Below are positions 26,601 through 41,500 of a stretch of 64,000 nt of DNA, piece by piece (position 1 is the stretch's first letter; every line of letters starts with the position of its first letter). The stretch comes from Syngnathus acus (taxonomy: Eukaryota; Chordata; Actinopteri; Syngnathiformes; Syngnathidae): contig NC_051094.1 in NCBI RefSeq assembly GCF_901709675.1, positions 10,410,501 to 10,474,500 on the forward strand. The letters are read 5' to 3'. The position numbers and the translations under genes were made by a program. Under the pieces are notes generated by a model. The model saw only the letters and a list, made by a program, of their open reading frames with translations. It was not told where the DNA came from and ran no database searches.

Positions 26601-29600
26601 ATTTTGGCAATGGCAATAACTGATTATTTTTCCTCTCATCGGGAGTGAGATTTTGAGACTGGCAAAAGATTTAAAATCTACATCGGGTTTTTAAAACTAA
26701 CCAAATGCGTCTTGTGCTCAGTCACCACAATGCACATATTTTGCATCATGTGCTGCAGTTTAGATCATTGAAATTATTCAATGGCGTTTACTCATTAAAT
26801 GCAAGACAAAAATAGTTGAATTAAAAAAAATGTCTTACCTTCTTTGTTGTTGTTTTGGCTCTTGTTTTTTTCCCAGAGTCCCATGGACTTGTCATCTTCG
26901 GACCCGTCCATCATGGCCTTGTCACTGGGCACGTACCAGGTGGCGTGCTGCTCTGCCATTAGTGTGTCAAGGTCAATAGTGCCCATTGAACCCTTCCCAG
27001 CATCGGGGCTGCAGCTTGCCAGCTCGTTGTCTCCGTTGTGAGCGGGACAATCGCCGTTCTTTTTGCCGTTTTTCATGGCCAGGGGCTGGTCTTCCGAGAT
27101 GCTGAACTGCTGCCTTTGCAGCTGGATCTGGGCCTGCAGGATCTCCAGAGGGTGGATTTCGTCCTGGCCAGAGGTGCTGGATGGGGTGCGTACCTGCTCC
27201 ACCCCTGGCGTACCTGGATGGCTCACCCCACTTCCGCCCGTGGCTCCACCAGCACTCAGTCCATAGCTGTCCGCTGTCGAGGTAGTATGATTGGTGATGC
27301 CTATGCCTAAGGTCTTCTGTCCGTTTACTTGCATTTTAGGCGAGCCCCCGATCATCGGGCTGCGATGGGACTTATTGACCGAGGAGCCTGCCGCATCTGA
27401 GCTAGAGGACACCTCTTCCTCATTGCCAAAGTGGGCGCTGACATCATCAGGAAAGTCCACACGGGGCGAGCTGCTGTCAGACTTGGCGACACTTTGAATG
27501 CCGCTGTCCAGAGAAGACATCAGGTCGGCCTGGTCCCCCAACATTAGGTCACCTCCTTTCCCCCAAGAGGGTGAATGCAGGTGTTTCTCATGAGGCGTGC
27601 CCCCACCCCTCTCCCCAACACCAGCTGCAGGGGTTTGCTGGCCTGGACTCACAACAGGGTTTCCATTTTCAGAGGAAAAAAAAATTCCAGGGCTCACATG
27701 TCCACTGTCTCTTTTTCTCCTCCCTCTCCCTCTCCCACTCCCTGTTGTCGCCTTCCCCTCACTGCACGGGGTAGCGTCCATGTTGTAATTTGGGGAGAGG
27801 GCACTGGCTTCCCCCTGCACCGTCTGGTTTTGACTTGCAGGCTTAGCGTTGCTATTCCCAGTGCCAGGCAGCTGGTTGTTCTGAGAAGTGCCGCTCTGAA
27901 AATATTCAGGCGCAGCACTGCCAGTCCCGTTAGATGTGCTGCTATTAATGTCCTGCTCTGTCTGACTCAGTTTTCGCTTGCCCTCATTTTGGTTTTTCTT
28001 GTTGAATGTTACGTTGAGGTTGGGAGCCCCTAGGCTTGCGATCATGTTCTGGCACGCCGTCGAAAGGGCCGCCAGGCAGCTCTGGCCAAAGACACTGTCT
28101 TTAGCGCTGGTTTTGTTGAAATTCCCAAGGGACAGAGCACCAAGCTTGCTAACAGACGACCGCTGGCCTGGGGGGAACTCAGACTGAGGAGGGTAGCTCC
28201 CTGGTGAGGTGTTCACCCCCTGGGGAACGTTGTGAGCTGGCCCCTGACGATTTGCCCCTCCATAGGGGAACGGTGGTTGCGCTCCCATCGGAGGTGCAGG
28301 GAATTCAGGCGGTCGCCTCTCTGCTGGTGGTGCATTCGGATGTCCTGTTCCTGCTCCCGGAGACTGCATTTGGGAGAGGTTGGCCATGTTGCCGCTGAAC
28401 TGCGAGTGCAAGCCCGGAGAATGGAGAGCCTGCACATGTCCATCTCCGGGTATTCTCATGGGTTCCTGCATGGCCATACCTGGCCTAAACATCATGCCAG
28501 GCCCATTCTGCTGGAGACCCATGTCATGGGGCCCTGAGTCATTGCCTGCTCCTCCCATACGTCGTGACATCATCTCTCCAGGAGGGTGGGACCCTTGAAA
28601 CCAGGAGTTCTCCTGGTTTACGTGCGGATTTTGCCCATCAACACTGGCCATTCGACCTCCATTTTCCCTGTCAAAGTTGGGCTGAGGCATGCCCCCCACC
28701 GGGCCTCCATGACCCAGTGGGCCAGGCGGCACGTCACCGTGGTGACCGAGTTGCTGCAGACTGGGCTGCCTCATTCTCTGCTGCTGGTTGCGGGAAGCCA
28801 TCTGTTTGATCATCATGGCTGCATTCTGTCGCTGCTGTAAAGACTGCTGCTCAGGCCCCGTGTGTTGCAACGGACCCGGTGGGAAACCTTCATTCACAGG
28901 TGGGGTGAACTCACCTGGCAGCCCTGGGTAGGAAGAGGGAGAGAGGTGATTTTCCATGCCACCACACCATCCTTCACCCCCATGCGCGTTTGGAAAGTCA
29001 AATCTAGGTCTTTTCGCCATGTTGATATAAGGAGCGTCAAAGTGTTGTAGTCTCTGATTTGGGGGCTGTTGGGAGGGAAGGGGAGCTTGCTGTTGCATAT
29101 TAAACATGGGGTCCCCATAGGGATGCAGACCCCTATTTTCCAGTCTGTGAATGGGATACTCAAACTGATTGTGTTGGCCACTCATCATGACCCCTCCGTC
29201 CAGAATGTTCGGGTTACCGGTGCCAGACTCGGCCTGAGGGGGTCGGGGGAGGCCAGGGGGACAGGAGTTCTGTCTAGCTATCAAGCCAGCCTGTTGTTGC
29301 TGTTGCATGAGAGGATGTCTCGCATTGACCCCCGGGTCCATTCCCACGGGCACCTTCCGGCCATTTCCAAATCGCTCAAAAAAGATTCCATGTTGAGGCT
29401 GCTGGGGAGGTGGAGGTTGATGTCCCTTGGAGATGCCCTGCATGCCCGGCGCCCGAGGGATGCCAGGGTTTCCTGGAAAATTCCCACCGGGTACTGGCCG
29501 TCCGGGGCCGAAATGGGGCAACTGCGACTCTGACTCAGTCGGTGAAAATACAGGTACGTCAAAATGTCCAGACGGGGGATCACTGGGGAAGTTATAATCT

Positions 29601-30343
29601 AATCCCTCCACAGCTCCCTGGTTGGGCATCCGTCTGTTCTCAAGGCTGTGAGAATCGGAAGAGGATGAGGAGGATGAAGGCAGACCGTGGAAAGAGGCTG
29701 CCCTGTTAGGTGACTGGTCTAGGGGAAGGCAGGGAGCAGGAACAGCATGGCTGCCACTGGGAGGACCGTGATGTTGGAAATCAGGCATGTTACCAGGCCG
29801 CTGCTGCTGCTGTTGCTGCTGTGGGAAGCCATCCCCTGCCTGTCCCTCAGCAAGAGGATCAAATCCCTCTCCAAAGCCCTGCTGCGGTCCCATGGCATTG
29901 TTATTGTAGCCCATTAGCCTGGCACCATGCAGGCACGATGACCCTGGCTCCGGGCCTCCAAAATTCCCACTGAAGTGAGGGTGATGTTGGTGGGGGTGAG
30001 GTTGATGGCCGTGAGGATGTCCTTGATGAGGTTGCTGGTTGTTAAAAAATCCATGCATGGGTCCTTGCTGCTGCTGAAGTCCACCGCTCGCATGCATGTC
30101 GGAGTGACTCCGGGAGTGAAAACCTCCATACTGTTCTCCGTTCATGTTCATGTTAAGTCCCAGCATCTGCGGGTCACTCATGGGGCCCATGCTGGGCTCC
30201 ACAGCTCCAGGTGGACCTCCAGTGTGAAAACTGGTGCTTTTATAATGGGAGCCCATGTTCAGTCTCGGTTGGTTTTTCTGTCTCTCTGACTGGCCGGGGT
30301 GTCTGCTATTATTCTGAGAACCAAACTTTTCCAGCCCAAACAT
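17806..30343 (-). CDS. mn1: MN1 transcriptional co-regulator, complete, 2 coding exons
   Basis: Join of 26839-30343 and 17806-18047 (minus), 1248 codons; human MN1 is about 1320. MN1 is a nuclear, largely disordered transcription co-activator (meningioma 1; fused to ETV6 in leukaemia; C-terminal truncations cause a craniofacial and brain syndrome). Seen here: N-terminal start [10 protein letters not shown], His-rich segment about residues 102-123, Gln run at 175-182, Ser run near 220, [15 protein letters not shown] near 510, an Arg/Lys-rich basic stretch ([10 protein letters not shown]) near 870, [20 protein letters not shown], and the diagnostic C-terminus [12 protein letters not shown]. The long human polyglutamine just before RQNAA is reduced to QQ, whereas exon 2 carries a 17-residue glycine run absent from the human protein as I know it. 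The single intron is in phase 1, with donor GAAG|GTAAGA and acceptor CTGCAG|AATC. Fish may carry mn1a and mn1b; I cannot tell which copy this is. Confidence 0.97.
18048..26838 (-). other. mn1: mn1 intron 1 (8.8 kb, phase 1)
   Basis: This is the single coding intron. It contains a CT tract at 20619-20647, assorted A/T runs and a strongly AT-rich part at about 25500-26350. No second gene was found on either strand: the open frames inside are short and unrelated to known proteins. The segments 21000-21260 (GC-richer, with GGGGGCGCGAC near 21120) and 24830-24990 look less random than their surroundings and could be regulatory; that is only an impression. Confidence 0.7.
20619..20647. repeat. (CT)n microsatellite
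   Basis: A 29-bp CT tract followed by interrupted CT and then ACGC/ACCC/ACAC-rich sequence to about 20705, within the mn1 intron. Confidence 0.95.
26839..30343 (-). CDS. mn1: mn1 coding exon 1 (residues 1-1168)
   Basis: One 3505-nt open exon encodes about 94% of the protein, the usual MN1 architecture. The start ATG is 30341-30343; the next codons FGLEKFG match the MN1 N-terminus and no in-frame upstream ATG extends it. The open frame runs on into the intron to 26795, but the GTAAGA donor at 26838-26833 ends the exon after AAA GAA G. Long antisense open frames on the plus strand within this exon reflect its Gln/Pro/Gly-rich composition and are not genes. Confidence 0.97.
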
Positions 30344-30869
30344 AATACTCTAACATTAATCCCACATGATCGTGAGATTGCAATTTATTGGGCAGACTGT
30401 TAAGCAGTCTGTTCCCAACAGCAATGCAAACTACAATTCAGTGAGCTTTAAAAGTCTGAACGAATCAAAAAAGTTCTATTTTTACTTCTTTAAAAATGCA
30501 TTTATAATAATTGTATTTACCTCGCCGCCCGGCTCTCTAATGATACACCAAAGTTTCGTGCGCGTATTTGTACGGCGTAGTGATGGCACAAAGACATGTC
30601 TGTACCAAATTGAGAGAAGCGCACACAAAAAAATAATAATGAGTAAATTTGAGAAATTAAAAATTCTGCCCTATTATTCCTTAATCCAATCAGGTGTTAA
30701 AGTACCCACAGCTCCTTTTGTATAAAGTCCCATAATGGCATAGTTAAAAAAGTCCCATTTCGGCCGTATTGTTAAAACTGTCTTTGTAGCTTCAATAAAA
30801 AAAAAATTAAAAAAAGATATTGTCCATTAGAATGTCACTAATTGCAGTGCAGGCGCAAAGAAAGTCGTC

Positions 30870-31290
30870 CGGCTTGCTGTAAAGTGCACTAACTCCTGCC
30901 AAAGCACCGGAGCGACGTGTTCCCGGTTCCGGTTCTGGTCCCGGGGCTGCGAGACGTGCACTACCCGCACTCCACAAGCACGGTGCGGTGTGACAGCATC
31001 CTCGACTCCGCCGATGGAGGTTCGCTCTGCGATGAAGCGATGCACCTTTTGGCTCCTTGCTCCTCTTCAAAACGTGCGCGACCCTCCGATACTGATGAAG
31101 TGTGCGCGCGCTGGAAGCACATTGACTGGAACACACACACTCGGCTTAGCCGCTTTTGGCTGTGTGCGGGATCAACGCGTCCGCAAGAGCCAGCAACAAG
31201 TTTTGCATTTCCAGCAGCACTTGCATGCATGACACCCCAGCCAATCAGAAGACCTGAAGACGGCTTGGGGGCGGTACAAACGCTTTTAAG
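30870..31290 (-). promoter_or_regulatory. mn1: mn1 CpG-rich promoter / 5' UTR region
   Basis: The sequence turns GC- and CpG-rich about 500 nt upstream of the mn1 ATG, in contrast to AT-rich flanks on both sides. At its distal edge are a CCAAT box (CCAATCAG at 31230-31237) and a GC box (GGGGGCGG at 31267-31274). No clear TATA box is seen. MN1 has a long 5' UTR in mammals, so transcription plausibly starts around 31050-31200 (inference). Confidence 0.6.
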
Positions 31291-32719
31291 GTGGTCTTCC
31301 ACAGCAGATGACGTTTGTAAACCTATGTGTAAATCAATATTCGCAATGACTTTCACAAATTGTCTTTGTCTGAGCATATCAAATTGCTATTTATTGCCAC
31401 AATTTGATTTATCTTTTAATGTGACACCATCAAATATATAGGACTTTCAAAAGAGGGGTCTGAGTGAAATGCAGTGGTGCAATTTGAGGAGAAATTGGCT
31501 TATGCATAAATCTAAATTATCTTCTATTTCTTCAATCTTTTGGAAAAATACGGGACTCTTTAGGAGAAACATTACACGTATGCGTGTCTTTGTATACTTA
31601 CTCATGACAACTGTCTTTAAAAAGACCATAAAACAAAAGTCTTTATAATCACGGGCAGGGGAAAAACTTGAAAAAAAAATTAAAAAACGCAACAAAATCA
31701 GCTCTGATTGATTGATCCTGGTCGCATTGGGATTCTATTGTGATTAAGTAACATGATTTTGATAGCGTACCACAAAAAAAAAGCTAAGTGTAAACCAGAC
31801 GTCATTATAAAATATGGTCCTTTCCCACGAGACCAATCAGAATCGCACCTGCCATTGACCCGAAGGAGAACAAATCATCCCTCAAATATGTTGTGCTTCT
31901 CTCTGTGTACTGTATTTTAATTCGAATGTAAAATGATGAATACTTTTTAAATTAGTTATGACAATTAGTTGCATACCTCAAATGAGATAACCACAAGACA
32001 TGTTTGATGCATTTTTGATTGATAATAAGGAGAGAATAATTTGTAACTACAATATTCTGAAATGTAGAAATTTCCTTGCCAGTTTTTTTTTTTTAAGCAA
32101 TGGTTTAGCAAAATTAGTTGTCTTCATAGTCGTTCTCTTGTGCCTTTTGATAATGTATTCAGGGAAAAAAATGGGGGGAACATGTACAATAGTTTTATGT
32201 TGAATTTTAGTAGATTATATTATTTTCAGAAGGATTATTTGATCTGATGACAAGACTTTTTTTTTTTTTTTTTTAAATGTTCTAGAAACGATTTGCAAAA
32301 TGAATCTGTTTTTGTGCAACCATTTTAAAATATACACACGTTTACTGAAGGTTATGGAACAACTTCTATACAAAAGAACGATTTTATTTACCAACATGTG
32401 CATTGTGTTTTGTGAAATGAAAACACACTAACAAGGTTATTTATTTCCACCATTGTGGACAGTGAGATTTCAGACACTGGTGTCAAACTGCCTTCTGCGT
32501 TTGGAGTGAAACTAGAAGAGATTTTACCAAACAAACACAGTGCCACCCAGTGGCTGTTTTTAGAGCTTGCATGAGCACATGCGCCCTTGCCTGGTGCTGA
32601 GTTTAAAAAATATGTAATCTTGGAATAGCTTTCTGTTGTGAGAGGAGGAATTCTGCAGTGTTTCATTATTAATTAAATAATTATTATTGAAAGAAAGAGG
32701 TTGAACTGTTTTTTTTGGT
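31291..32719. other. spacer upstream of mn1
   Basis: AT-rich intergenic DNA between the mn1 promoter and the DNA transposon. Only A/T runs and short open frames are seen. Confidence 0.6.
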
Positions 32720-33575
32720 TACCGTTTTTTTCCGTGTATAATGCGCAAAATTTAACTAATTTATTGTCCTAAAATCTGGGGTGCGCATTATACATGGGTA
32801 CAAATTTTTAGAAATTTTATTTTTTTTGAATTTTTTTTGAATTTTTTTTTTTTTAAGAAAATCATGGTACAACAAAACCAACAACAGGACTGACCGACAA
32901 TAGTGTGTTTGTACTGTGCTCTGGTCATTTCGTCAAAGAAGGGATAATAGTCCTCTTCTTGACTGACAATGAATGTGATAGTTTAATACAATCAGCAAAT
33001 AACAAAATGCGTATTACAGGTAATATTTTATTTCACAACACTTTGCCTTGTTCCTTTCGTCTCTGCTGTTCACTTCAAACACGCTCCATACGAACGCAAT
33101 GCTCTCGTATCAGACGCTTGCTCGATCACCTGCTCGTTTGCTGTCACAATGTACCCTACACAAATCCGAAACATTTGTTGCGGCTCCGAGTCACGAGGGG
33201 CAAGTTTTGGTTTCCAAGGGTGTTTTTATTCCTCTTCAACGTCTCTCCCATACAGAGCCGCCTTTTTCACATGTCCGCACGTCACTTTCCTCTCTTTTCA
33301 TCTGATCGCGGTGGTGCCTTTACGGGCAGTCGGAGAAATCAACGCCAACAAAAAAAAATACATCCAGCCTAGTTAAGACCATACCAAAGACTATAAAAAT
33401 GGGACCCATTGCCTCCCTGCGTGTGTGACGATCATTGGGACTTAAAAAAAAAAAAAAAAAAAAAAAAAATTGGGTGCGTATTATACATGGGTACAGGCTT
33501 TTTTCCAGCATCAACATGCCATTTTTAGGGTGCGTATTATACATGGGGGCGCATTATACACGGAAAAAAACGGTA
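32720..33575. mobile_element. 852-bp DNA transposon with 25-bp perfect inverted repeats and TA duplication
   Basis: The ends 32722-32746 and 33549-33573 are perfect 25-bp inverted repeats (CCGTTTTTTTCCG...TAATGCGC), each flanked by TA. Inside are three subterminal direct repeats of about 20 bp, near 32778, 33472 and 33528, with wording GGGTGCG[CT]ATTATACATGGG. No transposase frame is present, so this is a non-autonomous copy. The TA flanks suggest the Tc1/mariner-like group, but I cannot name the family. A 26-A run at 33444-33469 and a segment (ACCATACCAAAGACTATAAA, near 33379) seen in another common fish repeat suggest a composite or nested internal region. Confidence 0.85.
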
Positions 33576-33649
33576 ATTAAATACTGGGTAAATTGTAATG
33601 AAGCATAAAGTATCCATTAATTCATCATCCAAACAGTTTTTCCCCAGCG

Positions 33650-33800
33650 TGGCGGTAGGCGGGGTACACCCTGAACTGGTCGCCAGCCAATCGCAGGGCA
33701 CACATAGACAGCCATTCACACTCACAATCACACCTTTGGACAATTTGGAGTGGTCAATCAACCATGCATGTTTTTGGAATGTGGGAGGAAACCGGAACCA
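33650..33800 (+). repeat. fish L2-type LINE 3' fragment
   Basis: Close match to the ubiquitous acanthomorph repeat: GGCGGGGTACACCCTGAACT, GGTCGCCAGCCAATCGCAGG, CCATTCACACTCACAATCAC, CAATTTGGAGTGGTCAATCA, GCATGTTTTTGGAATGTGGG, AGGAAACCGGA. It starts 75 bp to the right of the DNA transposon. Confidence 0.8.
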
Positions 33801-34129
33801 TCTATCTAGTTTTTCATATTCCTTGAACTTGTATAACATATTGCTCAGAAATGCTTGAGTACAACATTGAAGTCAGTCACATGGGCATGTTTAAGGGGAA
33901 GAAGTTGAGTGGGCGAGATGTCATAGCATACCATAGACAGGTGAGGAAAGCAAGGTAGGCTCGGATGGTTTTCTGTGTGCGTGTATATTTGGATTTTTGG
34001 AGGGTGAGAGAACATGCATGGCATAACTTTCTGCTGAGGGACAGAAAATGAGAGCCAGAAGACAGGGACTTTGTTTTTAAGGGGACCTGGGTCCAAGTGT
34101 CTGCCTTTTCCAGGAAGAAGAGGCGCTTG

Positions 34130-36364
<2,235 letters not shown>

Positions 36365-38478
36365 TTTATTTGATATTCAAATCACATGTATATTTCAATT
36401 AACACTTGCGTATTTAAAGGCAGAAATAGCACAACATCTACATTCAACCCCGTGTTCCCCAATTATCAAAATTGGATCAAAAACATCTGGAATCAAGCAG
36501 TTGTGATTACTTTTACAGTTGTAGATTTTATAATTTAGGACAAGACAGTACAGTTGCTCCACACAAAAAAAAAACATTTCCTGCCTTTATCAGTGTTATG
36601 ACTGATTATTAAGCTCAAATGAATTTTAGCCAGTGGGTCTGCTGTCAGACTTGCAGCTGGAGTTGTGTACTAAACGTATTTTTGACAGAAAGGCTTCTCT
36701 GAGACATTTGGGTAGAATAAGAACAGGGCCTTTTTGTATGTACATTTGTCAAAAAGCGCAAGCTCTCCAACACAATTTTGCGCAAACTTGAAATTGTAAT
36801 ACTTAATTTCCATTGAAAGCTATACCACGGTAAAATGAAATGGTTAACGGACCATCAAACTATCCCATTGTTAAGTCATGTTGGACACTAGTTTTCAATG
36901 AGACGTCTTTGTCCAATTTTACCAGCTCATAATTGCTGAATGTGTGTAAACAAAGGCAGTGATATTCTTTGGATATGAAATGAAAGGATCGAGAAGAACA
37001 AAAAAAAAAGTCGAATTATACAATACAAATGTTCTTGTGATTACAAATGCACAAATTAATTCCAGGGCGGAATCAATTGGTAAATGCACGTTACACTAGT
37101 CATGATTCAAAACGATAGCCCTTAACACATGAACACAGGCTTAATTAACACAGACTGAGAGTGCACTGTGGAGTTGAAATTCAGGACTCATTGATATGGC
37201 AGGTCCATCAAACAGTGAAAATTCAGACATGCAAAACAAAAACAAGACACATTAAACCAAATTACATATGACAAATAAAGACACATCATAAAGCCCTGCA
37301 ATCACTGACTCCAAAAAGTATAGTAGCTGCTACAGCAATAGCAAGCCTTGACCTTAAGGTGTCCGTGAAATGGTCAGCCAGAAACAAGGGAGGTAGCTAA
37401 AAGCGAGCAGCTGGTTGCAGAGGTACAGTAGGTGAGATTAGGTCCGAAAGGTTCAGAGGTTAAGGCAAGCTGTGGGGAGCGCTGGTTTTAACTGGGCACT
37501 GGTGAAGCACTCGTGTAAACACAGTGAGAATGAAAACGAACACACTCTACCAGCTCAACAAGGCGGGCGGGCGGGCTTCTGGGGCGGAGAGGCAAAGGTG
37601 GGCCGAGCAGCACCAAGCTCAAGGGGACCAAGCACCATCTGGGGTTGTTTTTCTTGTTCATTTTGGGGGCAATGTGACTCATGAATTCATGTCCTCAGAA
37701 TGGGGAGCTTATTGGAGATGGGAATGATGGGGGCATAATCATGTTCGCTAAATTAACGTCACCGAGCTGATCGCGCTTGCATGGATCCGCTCAGGTTCGT
37801 TAAGAGGATCAGTCACTGCAAAGGCATTTGCACCTCTGTGTGTGTGTGTGTTGAATGAGATGACATGCACAGGCATGATTGTCGGTGTTAATAAGATGCA
37901 ATGCTTTGGGTTAGGTGGACTGTTGATAGGAGGATTACAATGGGCGGAGGTGCAAAGGGCGATAGTAATCTCTTAATGGAGCTTGTGGAGGAAGAGGGGA
38001 AGAAAAAAAGTGACACACACACACACATACTCATACTGAGGAATGCAAACCGCTGAACCAGTGTGTGCAGTTAAAACTGTGAAAAAGACAGAACTGGGAA
38101 TCATCTCAGGAGGAATGTTTTGGGGCTTAAAAAGAAAACAGCCGGTATTATAAGGTCCAACGTGTCAATCTGAGTTCAAGAGGGTGAATCTGCGCCGATG
38201 AAACGTATCTTGAGCAAGAACAATTTGTTTTCATTATCACGCAGAGGGCCACAAAGCAAAAGGACATCGGTAAAGACGGTGTCGGTTTTCTAGAAATCAA
38301 TTCCTTAGTGGATAGAGGACTTATGATTGGGTGCAAGCGAGGGATCTGCTCTATTGATTGCATGAGACCCCCCCAACACCTCGTCCACAGCCTGAATGTT
38401 TCAAAGTGCCACAGAAGAAGCCCTGTTAGCAGCCACGATTGCTGCTGTTATTTTGGCGGTTTGAGATCCTTTGCTGCT
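36365..38478 (-). other. pitpnb: pitpnb 3' UTR (probable)
   Basis: After the pitpnb stop there is about 2.1 kb of non-coding DNA before an AATAAA on the minus strand (TTTATT at 36365-36370). More hexamers cluster at 35844-35872. Mammalian PITPNB has a 3' UTR of roughly this size, but the boundary is unproven. Short AC tracts lie near 38012-38027 and a GT tract near 37838-37852. Confidence 0.3.
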
Positions 38479-38526
38479 TTATTCGTCTGCAGCACTCGTT
38501 CCTCTTACTTCACCTTTTCTGCGGAG
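38479..38526 (-). CDS. pitpnb: pitpnb coding exon 11 (C-terminus)
   Basis: 48 nt encode [15 protein letters not shown] and TAA at 38479-38481, after acceptor CCCCTCAG. Human isoform 1 ends [12 protein letters not shown], so the phospho-Ser262 position is Glu here. The stop codon is embedded in an AATAAA hexamer (38478-38483). No other terminal exon was recognised between here and exon 10, though mammals have an alternative one. Confidence 0.93.
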   Translation of the reverse strand, partial: LRRKGEVRGTSAADE

Positions 38527-41500
38527 CTGAGGGGAAATAAGAGAGAGAGCTTGTTAAGGTTGAACAGGAGGGGTTAAGTAAGTGGGTATGTGCAATTTCA
38601 AATAAATCCGACTTGCATTCAGGTGGAACTTTTGCCAATTAGATGCAACTTTTGTTTTTTTATTTTTTACGCTCCAAACCATTTCACAAAATAAGTCACT
38701 TTCTTAAGCTGAAATACACAAAAAATAAACAAGTAAATAAATAAATAAAACCCTTATCTTGTTTGTGTCGTAGGTAGATAAAACGTCCATAAATTTCAGA
38801 TTGTCCCACCCTGAAGCTGATAGCTTCGGGAAGCCAATTAGTGTCGGAATCTGATAACTAAAGACATTAATGGAACAGTTCAAACCAACTATGGCTCTAA
38901 ACAGAAGACCGGACAGATGTGATGAAACGACATCAGGATTACCCTCGCGCTTCTGCCACCACACCACCCCCGGCCCCATCCTCTTTCACTCAATCACCAC
39001 AGAGACTCCTTCTCAAAGGCAGAATTCCATTTGTATGTTAATGAAGGAATAGGAGCCATCTTGAAGGTAACTGCTCCTTTGGCCCTTCCTTCTTGACTGT
39101 CTCCTTCCTCCGCTCTGACAGAACCATTTCCAGTGTGCACAAAAAGACTGTTTTGTTCAGGAGGCACCATACATTCATGCCTGAGGTTGTCCTTCACCCT
39201 TTTCAGTCAGGACATTGTATGTCGCCGAGTCTATGGGCTAGCATCACACGCAAGTATCAGTTTGTCTAGAAACCACAATTTCATCCTCACCACATTTCTC
39301 TGTGATGGTAACCTATGTTTACTTAAAGAGAAAATAGAAAAGACATGCCGGTGCAATGCTGGTAGACAACAGGGAATACTTGAGCCTATCCCACTCGAGG
39401 CAGGCCAGTACCATCCAGTCTGAATTCTTCCATCTTCTCCTTGTATAGCCAAAAGCTATCAGATATTAAAAGGAGTTCCAAGACAAAAATCACCGGGTAA
39501 GGTTTCACTCAGAATGTGAATTACAGAAATAAAAAGCTTTTGATTTACTTTACTGGCTTTCTACTTTTGCTGTGGATCGTGGGCGCTAAGATCCTGGCTT
39601 CTGTTAATTAACTTATGTTAGAAGTTAGTCATACGTGCATGAGTGAATGTGAAGAAGATAAAAATATATATGCACAGATAAACCTATCCTGATGAGGAAC
39701 ACACAAACACATGCGCACCCGAGGAGTGAACAAAAATGCATTTGACACCACCCAAAAGAGTGAATGCTGTGACACAGAACCCAGAGGTAAATGTGGGAGA
39801 CTGGCCTCTACCTGGCCTGGCTACTCCTCTGCAGCCTGTGTGCCACACACGGCACCTTTCTTACGTATCTGGACAGGAACAAAAGGTAAAGTAAATTGGG
39901 CAAACCTGACAGGCAGTGTAAGCATGGCATTAAACTGTTGAGTTTGTTAAGTGTCAAGCAATTAACATGACTTATTAATTATCATTGTTATTAATCAATA
40001 AGGAGAAAGTTTTTAATGTAGTCTTCAACCTTTTTTAATGCCACAAACAGGTTTGACGTCAAGAAATATTTTGACGGGCCAGACGAGAAAGAAAAAAAAT
40101 GAATAAAAATACAATTCACCCTTCTGCTGAATGTAGTTTTGCAATTAGTAGGAGTCCTGCCCTTGTTTTTCTTCCATAAACTGGTGCCAACTTGGGGCAA
40201 TTGTTTTTCTTTCCAAAAACTCTCAAAAGGGAGCCAACTTAAGGTACCACCATCTGAAGTGACAGACTTCAGAAAGTTGCAAAACATGGGACTGTATGTC
40301 ATCACTGGCCAATTTTGTCATCCTCCTACCCGGCTACATTAATAGGGACTGTGGCTTGAAATGTATTTTTATTATCATATGTGACAACTAGAGTTATCAC
40401 ATTGTTTAAGTCTGTACCTGTCAGAAAGGGGACTCACACAATTACCATGTAAACAAATCATCATAGGCATTTTAAATGGTGGTAGGTGTGTCCTGATTTC
40501 CACTTAACAAGTTTGAGTGTAACACTTGTGCAATATTTCATTTGTTTTTTTCACTTTGAAAATGTTTTTTTTCCTTCAATTGAGTAATAGGTCACAATGG
40601 TAGAAAAGATTTTGAAATGATTTACCTTAATCTCAATTGGTGTGTAGACTTTATGGATGGTATGTGTGAACATAGTACAAGCTTAAATTGTGGCATCAAT
40701 CTTGATTAGGGAGTTGTATGCACAAAAGGTGGAATACGTTGTAAATACAGCATATTTCCAAATCAATGGGTAAGCCTGAAGGAGTGGACTAAAACCATTT
40801 GCAGTTCAACTCCACTGGATGTTTTCTTTTTGGATACTGATGTGAATTGATCTTCAAAATAAAATGATCAAGTAATAATCAAGTCAACTGATGTTCGAAG
40901 TACTCTACAATACCAGTGTTTTTTTCATTATATTGGAATGACATGCATTAAATCGTGCCACCCAAAAAAACTTCCTTCCATTTTTCTTGTAATTGGTTGT
41001 TCTTGTCGCCAACACCTCTTTTCACGGCTGGTTTTGAAAAAGACATTACCAGGAAACAGGAAATATTTTCCTTACACGTGGTGGCACTTCAGATTTATGT
41101 TTTGCCGAAAGCGGTCATGAGCCAGAGCTATGGCACGCTATTAGTGATTTAAAAACAAACAAAAACAAATGGAAACCCCTCAACAATTTAACATGCACTA
41201 TGCACTCACCTCATCCAGCTCCTTCTGAGTCTCTGCCTCCATCCGTCGAATGTCATCCATTGTTAGCTCCACCCACTTGTCAATCCAACAGAAAAGCTGG
41301 CGGTGAAAGTTGGTGAAGATCCTCTTTTCTTGCTGAAAGAAGAAATCAGAGAGGTTAGGGATGGTTGATGTGTTTTTCTTTCTCCAATGTATAGATTCTG
41401 CAAATCAAAGAAATGTAAGTCTTTCCATTTACACTAAAAATTACTTCAAATATAATGTAATAAAAATGTAAACAAAGCCCAGGCATCAAAAATATTTTTA

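Noticed and set aside
27575-29533. Several 90-154-residue plus-strand open frames
   Set aside because: They lie antisense to mn1 exon 1, whose composition avoids stops on the other strand; none resembles a protein.
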